DNA of 64,000 bases, from NCBI GenBank assembly GCA_022495995.1, contig JAFEMH010000079.1, positions 868,001 to 932,000 on the forward strand, given 5' to 3'. Below, piece by piece: positions 54,420-64,000 of the stretch (within the stretch, counting starts at the first letter, position 1; each line of letters starts with the position of its first letter). The translations under genes were made by a program, and so were the position numbers. Source of the DNA: Adenophora triphylla var. japonica (Eukaryota > Streptophyta > Magnoliopsida > Asterales > Campanulaceae). The notes below the pieces were generated by a model. That model did no database searches and was not told the DNA's origin. It saw nothing but the letters and a program-made list of their open reading frames with translations.

Positions 54420-54491
54420 GACCGAACCAATGATGGCTGCCTACGTTCCCCTTTTACAATTGGACTAAGGGGCTCAGGTCACCGTAGTTCG
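54420..54491 (+). other. Conserved hairpin motif type II, element D
   Basis: GACCGAACCA-atga-TGGCT, then CTACG...CGTAG enclosing CCCCTT/AAGGGG and GCTCAGGTC, ending GTTCG. 220 bp after the DUF7745 stop. Confidence 0.58.
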
Positions 54492-54530
54492 ACACTTTAG
54501 GTGAATTTGAGAAAAACAAAGACAAAAGAA

Positions 54531-54598
54531 GTGCGACCCTGTCTTTTACCTGGATCATTAGCGGGAATGTATCCAGTTGGGTATTACTCTTTTAGCAC
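54531..54598 (+). other. GTGCGACCCTG...GCAC motif, element D
   Basis: Ends GTGC/GCAC with constant CCCTGTCTTTTACCT and GGTATTACTC; 57 bp beyond the integrase stop. Confidence 0.6.
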
Positions 54599-54654
54599 TT
54601 TAATTTACTGAGGGGGACGGTGTATGGGGAAGGTGAGTTGACTCGTGATCTTCC

Positions 54655-55746
54655 TCAAATGAAGTATCTGCGGAGCTTGCTTCCGTTCACGGGGTTAACG
54701 AAAGGGTTTCCGTCCAAGTCTGCTAGCTTCATGGCTCCTCCGGAGAAGATTCTTTGTACCACGAACGGTCCTATCCAGGTAGGCTCCCACTTTCCGAGGG
54801 GATTGGTCTGCGTAGGAGGCTTTTCCTTTAGCACCAAGTCGCCTTCTCTGATGTCTCGGATCTTGACTTTCTTGTCGAATGCTCGTGCCATTCTGCTCTG
54901 GTAGGCTCGAGTGTGTTCCATGGCTTTCAATCTGCGCTCGTCGAGTAGAGCAAGTTCGTCGTGACGGCTCTGTAGCCATTCGACTTCATTGATCCCGTTT
55001 TCCAAGAGGACTCGGAGGGATGGAATTTCTAATTCCACGGGTAACATTGCTTCCATTCCGTAGGTAAGTGCGAACGGAGTCTCCCCTGTGGCGGTTCTGA
55101 CTGATGTTCGGTATCCCCAGAGGGCTAGATGTAGCTTTTCGGGCCAGTCCCGACCTCTGGTGGTCATCTTCCTGATTATCATGGCGAGAGTCTTGTTGGC
55201 TGCCTCTACTGCACCATTGGTTTGTGGTCTGTAAGGAGAAGACCTGTGACGTGTGACTCTGAATTCGGTCAGTAGTTGGTCACAATCTCCTTCGAAGTGA
55301 GTCCCATTGTCGGAGATGATCTCGTTGGGCACTCCGTATCGGCACATGATGTTCTCTCGGATGAACTCGGCCACCTTCTTAGAATTCAGTACCTTGTACG
55401 ATCTGGCTTCTACCCATTTGGTGAAGTAGTCGACTGCGACTAAAATGAACTCGTGACCATTGCTCCCTGGAGGAGTGATCTTGCCGATGACGTCGATTCC
55501 CCATGTGGCGAAAGGCCATGGCGTAGTCATGCAATAGAGTTCGTGAGGAGGGATGTGATTGAGGTTGGAAAACCGTTGACATTTGTCGCAGCTTCGGACG
55601 AACTGGATGCAGTCTGTTTCCATTGATATCCAATAGTATCCCATACGGAGAATGATCTGTGTCAATGCTCGGGCGTTCATGTGCGGACCGCAGTTCCGTT
55701 GTGAACTTCGTTCATTAGCTCGCTGGCTTTTTCTTTGTTTACACAC
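54655..55746 (-). CDS. Integrase of D
   Basis: A 363-residue frame with the HHCC zinc region (CGPHMNARALTQII... CIQFVRSCDKCQ), first Asp in WGIDVIGKITPP, second Asp in IISDNGTHFE, Glu in NGAVEAANKTL, then WGYRTSVRTATGETPFALTYG and a C-terminal domain ending GSKLRRYFI. D,D,35,E is complete. It is the only uninterrupted integrase of the window. The first His of the zinc region is in the preceding frame (EVHNGT, about 55695), so a shift near 55690 separates it from RNase H. It would insert cDNA and create 5-bp duplications. Confidence 0.92.
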   Translation of the reverse strand: MCKQRKSQRANERSSQRNCGPHMNARALTQIILRMGYYWISMETDCIQFVRSCDKCQRFSNLNHIPPHELYCMTTPWPFATWGIDVIGKITPPGSNGHEFILVAVDYFTKWVEARSYKVLNSKKVAEFIRENIMCRYGVPNEIISDNGTHFEGDCDQLLTEFRVTRHRSSPYRPQTNGAVEAANKTLAMIIRKMTTRGRDWPEKLHLALWGYRTSVRTATGETPFALTYGMEAMLPVELEIPSLRVLLENGINEVEWLQSRHDELALLDERRLKAMEHTRAYQSRMARAFDKKVKIRDIREGDLVLKEKPPTQTNPLGKWEPTWIGPFVVQRIFSGGAMKLADLDGNPFVNPVNGSKLRRYFI

Positions 55747-56760
55747 CGAAGGAGTGGCCCTTGGTGGCGCTTCTTGTATAACATACCCCCCAGAATGACG
55801 AAATGGGATGCCAGGCGTTTTAATGCCATCATGTTTTTGGCTTTGATCCCTTCTTTGTATTTTCCATCTTCATTTGTGAAGGAAGCTTCTCCGCTTTGGA
55901 GGTAATCGGTAAATTTGATTATACCAGGGTTCGTCGATCGTTTCTTTTTCTTTTTCGATCTCACAAAGAATAGGTGGGTGTTTCCCGTCCGCCATTCTCG
56001 AGGGATTTTACCGCTTTCCCTTCGGGAATTTCGACAAGAGAGGCGAGGGTTGCTGTGGCGTCTGCGAAGCGGTTCCTGTCTCTTGGTAAATAGTGAAAAG
56101 AGATGTCCTTGAACTGAGCAATGAGCTCCTCCATGTACGCGTGGTACTTCTGAAGGCCGGAATCTACCGTCTTCCATTTGTTGGATACTTGATTGATGAT
56201 CAATGCTGAGTCTCCATATACATCCAGCTCTGAGATGTTGCGCTCGAGGGCGGCTTCCAAACCTGCTGCACAGGCTTCGTATTCTGCTGCATTGTTGGTT
56301 GCTTCAAAAATTCAGCTTGATGGCTATGGGAGTATGCTCGTCCTTGGGATCGACAAGGAGCATTCCAATGCCATTCCCCTTCTTGTTGGCTGCCCCATCG
56401 AAGAAGAGTTGCCAGCGGTTCGCGCTGTCAAGTGAAAAGATTCCGTCGTCCGGAAATTGCGGATCAGGACCCTTAGGTTCACTGCTCGGGAAGTCGGCAA
56501 GTTGATCTGCCATTACTCTGCCCTTTGTCGATTTTCTGACCATGTACTTGATGTCGAACTCAGCCAGAAGAATGACCACTTGGCTAGCCGCATTGGCAGG
56601 GATGGCTTGTCAAAGAGATATCGGACGGGGTCCACTTTGGAGACCAGGAGCACCGAATGCGACCGCATGTAGTGTTTCAGCTTCCCGACTACCCATACCA
56701 AGGCGGTACAGGTTTTCTCGATGCCGAGTAGCCGAGTTCACTTCCTTGAAGCTTTCGGCT
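55690..56760 (-). pseudogene. RNase H and second RNase H of D, frameshifted
   Basis: Frames 56701-56513 (first RNase H end, WVVGKLKHYM), 56579-56304 (FFDGAANKKGNGIGML), 56260-55961 (VYGDSALIINQVSNKWK, RNRFADATATLAS) and 56177-55677 together cover the same segment as 11205-12235 of A. Shifts lie near 56560, 56300 and 55960. The four acidic residues of the second RNase H are present. Confidence 0.85.
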
Positions 56761-57830
56761 TACGAAGTAGATTGCATGCTCAACCTTGGAATCTTTCTGT
56801 TCTTGTGCCAGCGTGGCTCAGATAGGCGTGTCTGTTCTTTGTCGATACAGGAGTAGTGGCTTGTCTTCATGTGGCGGGCATGCACTTGGGGGATTAACCA
56901 AGTAGGTCTTGATCTTCTCGAAAGCCGTTTGGCACTCTGAGTCCCATTTGATGTCGGCATTCTTTTTCATCAGTTTGAACATGGGCTCGCAGAGAGATGT
57001 CAACTGTTGATGAAGCGACCGATGTATCGAAGTCTTCCCATAAAGCTCTTCACTTCTGTCAGGGTTTGAGGCGGCTTCATGTCGATGATGGCCTTGATTT
57101 TCCTGGGATCGGCTTCGATACCTCTCTCTGTAACTACGTATCCCAAGACCTTGCCGCGCTTGACGCCGAAGGTGCACTTTGCCGGGTTCAACCTCATGGA
57201 GTGTTTTCTCGAGTCTCGTTGAAGAACTTCCTCGATCCGTCATGTCTTTGCATGTCCGATCCCTTGGAGTGGATGATCATGTCGTCGACATATACTTCGA
57301 TTTCTTTGTGAATCATGTCATGGAAGAGGGCTCATTGCCGCCGGTAAGTAGCCCCAGCTGTTCTTTAAACCGAATGGCATGACCGTGTAACAGTATGTCC
57401 CCCATGGAGTGGTGAAGGCAGCCTTGGCCTCGATCCTCCTCGGACATCTTGATCTCGGTTGTATCCAAAGAAACCCGTCCACGAAGGACTTTACTTCGAA
57501 ATTTGCCGTGGTGTCGACCGGCATGTCGATGACAAGTAGGCAATGGGAAATCATCCTTAGGGCTGGCCTTGTTGAGATCCCGGAAATCCACGCAGATCGA
57601 CCTTTCCGTTGGCCTTGGTGACCGTCACGATGTTGGAGAGCCAACTCGGTACTCAATCACTCGATGATACCAACTCAGAGCATTTTCTCAATTTCTTCTT
57701 TAACTTGCAAGGACCACTCTGGCTTGATCTTGCGCAGCTTCTGTTTGACAGGCTTGGATTCGGGATCCAGGGGAATTATGTGCTCCACGATCGAGGGATC
57801 GAGTCCTGGCATGTCCTGGTATGACCAGCG
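56760..57830 (-). pseudogene. Reverse transcriptase of D, frameshifted
   Basis: VDTTANFEVKSFVDGF (about 57540-57490), AAFTTPWGTYCYTVMPFGLKN (57420-57350), YVDD around 57285-57275 in another frame, MRLNPAKCTFGVKRGKVLGY (57197-57140), and LTEVKSFMGRLRYIGRF (57065-57015). There are five or more frame changes. It corresponds to 10285-11204 of A. Confidence 0.82.
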
Positions 57831-59800
57831 AACACGTCAACATACTCCATGGAGGAGGCTTATCAAGGCTTCTTTTTCTGCATCGGCGAAGAAACTGCCC
57901 ACTTGCGTCTCTTTAGGCTCTTGCACTGACCCCAGTTCACTTTGGTCATAACCTCTTCGGCAGCTTGGGCCCGGTTGTCCTCTTGGTCAACTACACGCTC
58001 GAGAACTTCTCTAATGTATTGTTCGTTTAATGTGTCTGCTTCTTTATCAATTGAATTATTAACATCTTTTAAGTTGTTTGTTAACTTATCAGTTGTTAAA
58101 GTGGCAATGAGAGGATACTCCGAAAGGTCGACTTTTCATTACACAAGAACGGGAATACATGATTGGCTACAACATTATAGTCCTCCGGCGTAAGGCCGTT
58201 GGATGACTCGCAGGACTGGACTCGACAAGGACCGACTCAGAGGGTTTGAGACCGGGTTTAGGGAGATGTGGGTGCGGGCCCATTGTCTTCCAATTACACT
58301 GCCCGGCTTGCCCTTGGTCCGGTGAAAGTTACCCAATTCTTCAGTGGCATTGCTGGATGCTTGAGGAGGGTGCGGGGATCGAGAGGCTTGGCTCCTGCTG
58401 TCCCTATCATGGCGATCATGCTGTTGTCGGAGCCCCAGTCGATCAAGCTGGGCAACTCCATGACTTCTTCAAACAGACTCTGTAGAGCTGGTCCACTGAG
58501 AGCGTTTTCTATGAATTCTGGTTCCTTCTGCTTTGGATTTACTGTCTCGAATGTGGCCTTGGCGGCTGATCCAAACAACTTGTTTCCCATGGAGAGTACC
58601 TTGAGTTGCTCCTCCATGTCTGGGATTCCCTTGAATGTGTACTCATGCTGGACCGTGGTGGCAGTTGGTCCAGGTAGAGCTGTGATGTCGAGGAACGCTC
58701 CCCTTATCGGATTAGCTTTGAGTCCTCTGAAATGCTTGAGGTCCCGTGCTAGCTGTTCCATTCTTTCTGTAGTCTTGGTGTTGACTATTCTTGTTTCTTT
58801 CTCATCTTCATCAGTTCCACTGTCGGTCCCATCATCGCTTCTTCGCCGCTCGGTCCCTCGCCCGTCGGTTCCCTTGCCGGTCCCCTTAGTTCTGCGCACC
58901 GGTTCCCCTTGTCGGTCCCCTCGGTTCGATGTCGGTTCCCTTGGTGAAGTAATGAGCGAGGTCAAAGCTGTAAGGTCGGAGATTGGGTGTGCCGTCGGAG
59001 GTTCCCCTTTTACGGCCGCTACGCTTGGTGCGGGCGAGCCCTTTATCTTCCTTGATGTCGGCCAGGTGTTGGCACGTAGCCAAGCCCCTGGACCGTGGTG
59101 TGGTCCTTGACTTCAATAACTTGGTGCTGGCCTTGCAGCCTTTTGCCGAGCCCCAGTCCTGGGATGAAGTTCATGAGTTTCATCATCCTCATGGCGGGAG
59201 GAATCTGATCGTGAGACAGTGGAAGGTCCACGTTGCATATTTGGATCTTGGAGGTCTCCAGAGTGAATCCAGTTAATGGCATGTCATCATTATGCTTGAT
59301 TTCCAATACTGGAATGTCGTTGGTGCTGGTCCCCTCGGTGGTGACACTGTCGCCGTAGACTGTGGTTAGCTCGTTGCCTTGCATGAACTTGAGGCACTGG
59401 TGAAGGGTGGATGCCACGCCATTGATTTGATGCAGCCAGGGACGCCCAGGATGGCTGTGAAAGTGATTGGAATGTCCAACACTTGGAATTCGGTGGGGAT
59501 CACCCGCTTGCCGAACCAGATGTTAAGAGTAGCAACCCCGAGAACTGTACAGGAAGTAGAGTCATAGGCCTTGACAGTGTGGACTGAAGGCTTCAGATCT
59601 GTGGGCTTGATGTCAAGCAGGTCCATCATCTTGGCGGACAAGACATTCATTCCGGAACCTCCGTCTACCAACACACGGGGAAGGCGACGCTCGTCCAGCT
59701 GGACTCTTGATGTAGAACGGCTCGTTGTGATCAGCCCCAAATTTTGGAAGGTCCAAATCTGTGAAGGTGATAATGTTGCCATAGTGGATGTTACCAATCA
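57831..59800 (-). pseudogene. PR2 and pol N-terminal region of D
   Basis: PR2 starts with LVDGGSGMNVLSAKMMDLLD (about 59690-59630) and DIPITFTAILG, is shifted near 59440, continues in 59417-59043 (STLHQCLKF, GLGLGKRLQGQ), then a 223-residue frame (58965-58294) with the GTD/RTE-rich linker and SDNSMIAMIG, LKNWVTFTGP; the LNEQYI segment lies near 58020. It is homologous to 8377-10284 of A but more broken. Confidence 0.82.
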
Positions 59801-62090
59801 TCTGAATGACTTCGTCTGGGGTTGCATCCACGGGGACCATGGTACGGGCCAAGCTTTCCTCTAGCTTGAGCTTGTGAGGATATGAGGAGGTGAGCAGAGA
59901 CCAAAGGGAAATGTTCGCCTGATTCTGCCTGAGCTGAGTGAGGATCGGGTCCTCTTTCACGAACTTGTGTCTTCGGGCTGGCCGGGCTGCGGTTACTGGC
60001 TCCGTCGGCTTTTTGGTGGCATTAGGTGGTAATGCATGGCTTTGACCCGATCGGGTTAGAACGCCGACATCGGGTTTGGTCCCTTCTGAGCAGCCGCTTC
60101 CCGAGTTGAGCCATAGTTAGAGGAGGATTCCTCATAGCATAGGGGCCATATGTCTTCCCTCAACTCATTGATTGTGGATGAATTCCCGGGAGCTTCGGCA
60201 CTTGACGGATTCTGTCCCAGGATACGCTTAGGTGCCTCTGCGGGGAGGTAGCCTACAGGTTGACGTAGGCTGTTCGAATGTCGGTGCACAATGATGATTG
60301 CACTGAACTGAACTGTGCGTTGCTAACCCTCCGGGGGAGGTTGGAGAGTTCCCGGCTCAAACGAACGGTCTCCTTGATCCCTTCACGGTATATCGCGTTC
60401 CTTTCCTTCTTGCCGAGCATACTCGGAAGCGTGCAGGTTGGGTGCAGCGATACTCGTGGTTGGCTAGTTTTCCTCCGCTGCAGGCCCCGAGATCAACCTT
60501 CTTCTTGCGAGCGAGCTGCGTCGAGAGTTAATGCCTGCGTTTCTTCCCATGTGAGAATAGCCTGTGCTTCTTTGAACTGCGTGCGGCGGTCTAGGTAAAC
60601 CTCCATCGGGGAGAGTTTTCTTCTCGCTTTATCTCGAGTGGCGGGTATGTCGGAAGGTGAGTACACGGCTTCCCGAACATCGGCCCATGTGACCGGGTTG
60701 CTTTGTCCCAGTTGATCGTTTCTGTAAATGAAGTCTGTAGACTGTGGAATTTCCCTGAGTAGTTGCTCGAGATGAATTTCCATCCTCCTCCTGTTTTTAA
60801 ATAGACCTTCCTCCCTGAGTTGGCCTTTCAATTTGAGTGCGGTAATAATCCGTTCCCATCCTCCCAGGACCCTTGGGAGTCCGGTTTTGTTGACTTCATG
60901 CCCGACTTGGAAAAGAATGGTTTCATAGTCTTCATCGTCGCTTTCACAGAGAACTTGCTTTCCTCGGGAAGGTAAGCGCTGGGATTCGTTCTGCTGTGTC
61001 GTTCCATCTCCTAGGTCATCGGGACCCTTGACCACCCTTGCCTGGCAAAGGGGGTTGGATGAGAACAGACGGTAGTCCGGGAAGTTTCCATGGGCAAAAC
61101 TCCTGAGGTCGAACTGGTCTAGAGTGGCCTCTAGCTTTAAATGCAGAAAAGGCACTTTGTGACACTTTAAGGGCTTGGTCCCTGTAGGTCTTTCGAGCTT
61201 GGTCTTCGTCCCAAAGACGACTTTCTTGAGCGGCTAGTTCCATGAGAGCTTTCCTTGCGAGACCTAGGCAGTCTCCGTAGGTGCGCATCGTCTGGCTAGT
61301 GTCCAGAACCGTGATTACATTCAAATCACCGAATGGCGGGAACACTTGGATTACATTGACGAAGGAAGTCGGACTGGGACATTCCATGCGTCCTTCCTTA
61401 ATCTCGATCACCAAGAATTTTGCCCATATCTGCTTGATTGACCCCACGGGGGTATTGAATTCTGCAATGTTGACGGTCTCGTGATCTCGCTCGATCGCCA
61501 AGTCTATCAAAGCTAGCAGCCGATTGGCGGGATGTCTCGAATCCGGGGCCGTGACGACCGGGAGTAGAATCGAACCGAAGCATGTTGATGCTGAGGTGGT
61601 CATTTCTGTGTCGGAAGCCGACTACGCCTTACGGGGAAGACTTTCGAGATGTTTTCGGGGTAGGCTGCCCAGGAAGCGTTCCCGAGGGTTATCTGACTTG
61701 TAGCAGGGTGAGGAGCTTTGTCTCCTTCGCCGTTGCCCTTGGCCTTGACGGCGCTTGAGGGTATAAGCTTGACTGACGGCACGGGCCGGTTGCCGCCGGG
61801 CCGGTACTCGGAAGTAGTGATGAGCTCTGGGCTCGCTTGGCCAGGGCCTTGTTTACCATGAGCAGGCAGTCGTCGAGGGTGACTTTGGCGTTGCAGAATC
61901 TGATAACAAGGATGGGATCCTTGGCTTCATCAGGATACCTGGAATAGATGATATTGACGAAGTCGTCGTCATTCACTTGATCAGAGGGATTCCTCGTTGC
62001 GTGAATCACGTGCTTCCAATTATCAGATAGCTGTCTCAGACCGACGTTGAGCTTGACAATTTCCATGGTATTGGAACCTTGGTCGTAAGT
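59801..62090 (-). pseudogene. Second, gag-like module of D
   Basis: Homologous to 5971-8350 of A. The best frames are 62207-61689 (MEIVKLNV, DDDFVNIIYSRYPDEAKDP, VTLDDCLLMVNKAL), 61603-61016 (195 residues: GSIKQIWAKFLVIEIKEGR, TYGDCLGLARKALMELAAQE), 61155-60493 (220 residues: ESDDEDYETILFQVGHEV, GGWERIITALKLKGQL, TWADVREAVYSP) and 59960-59800 (NISLWSLLTSSYPHKLKLEE). I do not recognise a domain except the last pre-protease segment. It may be the remains of a second gag with its own protease, taken up from another element. Confidence 0.6.
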
Positions 62091-63330
62091 GACCTGATCG
62101 GAAGGGAGTTCCGTCCTCAAAACTGAGCATGTGAATGCGGAGGTGCGCTTGCGGGTCCGCGTCCTCGACTCCGGAGAGTCCAGATTCATCGTCATCCGAT
62201 CGCTCAATCCGAGTGTAGGGGACGTATTGCGTCGGGTTGCGTTCTTTGGAGCGGCTAGGAAAATCTCGTACCCGTACTTGGCGGAAAGGCTTAGAGGGGA
62301 ATCCCTCGTAGAGGACCTTCCATACGACGGTCATACAGTCGAGATGAGTATGACGATACTTGGCGACTTTTATTACAAAGATCTCGCACTGCGGGGCCGA
62401 GAACGAATGAGTTTGAAGGATGCTGATGAATCTCGGATTGGAGACCGGGGGTTTATGTGCCCGCATCATGGCGATGTTCAGCGTTTCCTTCCAATCTGCC
62501 TCCAAATGTTGGAAACGACAGTTGAACTTGATGTATCGGACTGCTTCAGGGTCTGCCTGCTCGAGTACGTTTACATAGTTAGCATCTCCGGGACTCGAGG
62601 ATTCTGATGAGATTTGCCCCGGTAGTCCCTTGGTTGATTCGAAGGAGGTAACCCCGGTGCCTGAGTGCGGACACGCTTGGCTACTGTCTCAGCTTCGTTT
62701 CCTATGAGGAAACTGTCCCCTCGGATGACTTCGAGATCTCCCTACCGATTAATGAACTTGACGCACTGATGGAGAGTGGAAGCTATGGCTTTCATGTGGT
62801 GTAGCCAAGGGCGTCCCAAAAGAGCTGTGAATTCGGATGGAATGTCCATCACGTGGAATTTTGCTGGCACCATTTGGGTTTCGAACCAGAGTTCGCAGTC
62901 ACTGTCCCCGAGGATGGGGCAGAGACGAGTTGTCGTAGGCCTTGATAGTCAGAGTAGACGGTATCGGAAATGGCTTTCATGGATGCGGAGAGCTCGCATC
63001 ATGCTTGAGAGGGAGGACATTAACGGGCTGACCCGTTATCTATCAATACTCAGGGGAGTGATATGGTGTTGAGTTTGAGAGTGATGTACTGAGCTTCGTT
63101 GTGCCCAGGCGTCTCTCGGTAAGTCTTCATCACGCAACGTGATCATGCCGCCATACGGGCGGGAGTCGTAGATCTCGTCTCTATCCGTAGAAGGAGAGTC
63201 ATCCAGCCATCCGTTTCATGTCTTCCTCTTGCGAGGTAAAGCCTTTCTGGAACCTCAGGAGTGCGTTGAGGCCGCTGTGGCGGTTGCCGCCCTTGGTTAG
63301 CACATTGATCGAGTGCGATTGCCAAGGCGA
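62023..63330 (-). pseudogene. PR1 and following linker of D
   Basis: Corresponds to 4785-5970 of A: LGRPWLHHMKAIASTLHQCVKF at about 62810-62750, GDLEVIRGDSFLIGNEAET at 62740-62690, YRGKSHQNP near 62620, and a 160-residue frame 62505-62023 (PPVSNPRFISILQTH, YVPYTRIERSDDDE, IHMLSFEDGTP). The active-site segment near 63010-63060 is degraded. The HMLSFEDGTP end is where the second module joins. Confidence 0.78.
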
Positions 63331-64000
63331 CCTTGATCTTCCTTTACCGGTCCGGGCTCGGAAAGGCCGGACAAGTTGAATCTTGGGCGATCCCGCGGAG
63401 GGTTAGGCTTCGGCGCGGTAAGACTACCAAGATCGAGGTATTCCGGTGTTCCAAGGTCTGGAATTCTGGTTTTAGTTTGGGCTTTTCGGCTTTCCCACCC
63501 CCGTATGCTCTAGAGGCATGGCACGGAGGCAAAGAGGGTGGCTGGAGTACAAGACGTAGTAGTCGAATCTCCGGAGGGTTCTCCAAGTGTACCTACACTT
63601 TGGTATCTCCGGCTTCGTATCTTTCTCTCGATTCTTTGTTGAGAGGATTTCTTCTTCGTTTTCTCGGAGGATTGCTCGGACGGTTTCTCGAGACTCGTAC
63701 TCCCGGGCGAGGCGGAGCGATCCACAAACATCGTAGGCGATGTGGACATTAGAGGAGGATCCTGCAGAAAGAGGCGGAGCGGGTTACGTAGCACGCTTCT
63801 TGGGCACCCACTCCAATGGAATTCACGCTGTTATTGTTCGGAAAGGGATTCCCGGCTGTATTGGGCCACGGGGCGCTCTAACTTGCCTTCTTCTATCAAG
63901 TTACGGATTTCGTATCGTAACCCCAAACGGTTGTCGGTGGTATGGCCGTGATGCGATGGAAGGCGCGATATTTGCTCTTGTCCGCATTGGCTACGGGAAC
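63331..64000 (-). pseudogene. gag: C-terminal gag and gag-pol linker of D (continues right)
   Basis: GTLGEPSGDSTTT (about 63600-63560) and RIERKIRSRRYQ match 4450-4540 of A; at 64000-63840 the knuckle region of gag (PVANADKSKY, EIRNLIEEGK) is seen, with its first Cys changed and a shift after it. The gag core lies outside the window. Confidence 0.75.

Larger units (their letters stand above)
45466..64000 (-). mobile_element. Element D: Tat-like retrotransposon, 3' part (continues right)
   Basis: 3' LTR 45466-47616, conserved PPT region, tandem arrays, antisense PMD and DUF7745 genes, then integrase, RNase H, RT, PR2, second module, PR1 and the end of gag on -, leaving the window in gag. Same subfamily as A (LTR and the double protease arrangement). 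Most of pol is frameshifted; integrase is the best preserved part. Confidence 0.92.

Overview
The window is wall-to-wall plant retrotransposon DNA, from an angiosperm (probably a eudicot; I cannot name the species). I find no host gene, rRNA, tRNA gene or CRISPR array. Evidence for a plant: Ty3/gypsy pol of the Tat/Ogre-like type (reverse transcriptase, a first RNase H, a second archaeal-like RNase H, then integrase), primer-binding sites matching the 3' end of plant tRNA-Arg, genes of the plant mobile domain (PMD) family, GT-AG introns, and AT-rich LTRs with TATA boxes.

Layout: four related giant elements are nested. Element A (+ strand) runs from the left edge (5' LTR 1-1324, PBS 1327) through gag, two protease modules, RT and RNase H, and is cut at 12235. 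Element B (- strand) is inserted there: 3' LTR 12236-14664, 5' LTR 44193-45465 (itself cut). B has almost no pol but carries a PMD gene. Element C (- strand, 24642-43342) is complete, with 1.89-kb LTRs and a 5-bp target-site duplication GGTAT, and sits in the leader of B. Element D (- strand, 45466 to beyond 64000) is inserted in the 5' LTR of B; D and A belong to the same subfamily. The rest of A, the rest of the 5' LTR of B, and the 5' end of D must lie to the right of the window.

Organisation of each - strand element, read along +: 3' LTR; polypurine tract and a conserved foldable segment; tandem arrays, several built of short hairpins; PMD gene with introns; intronless DUF7745-type gene; two further conserved foldable segments; then pol and gag on the opposite strand; leader; PBS; 5' LTR. 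The two extra genes are therefore antisense to gag-pol. B has lost its DUF7745 gene and pol.

Most interesting signal: each element carries its own perfect or near-perfect CpG-rich palindrome next to the LTR TATA box, and the same word recurs about 125-175 bp upstream of the ATG of its antisense genes: TATGTCG(CA)CGACATA in B, ATCCGCGCGGAT in C, AGTCCGGCCGGACT in D. The word differs between elements but is shared among promoters of one element. This looks like an element-private regulon, perhaps read by a PMD or DUF7745 protein (inference). Other notable points: a duplicated gag-protease module in A and D; a second PBS-like TGGCGACTC in the U5 of all LTRs; covarying hairpins flanking the antisense gene block; and a pol-less PMD carrier (B). 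Most coding regions carry frameshifts and stops; some fall in homopolymers and could be assembly errors.
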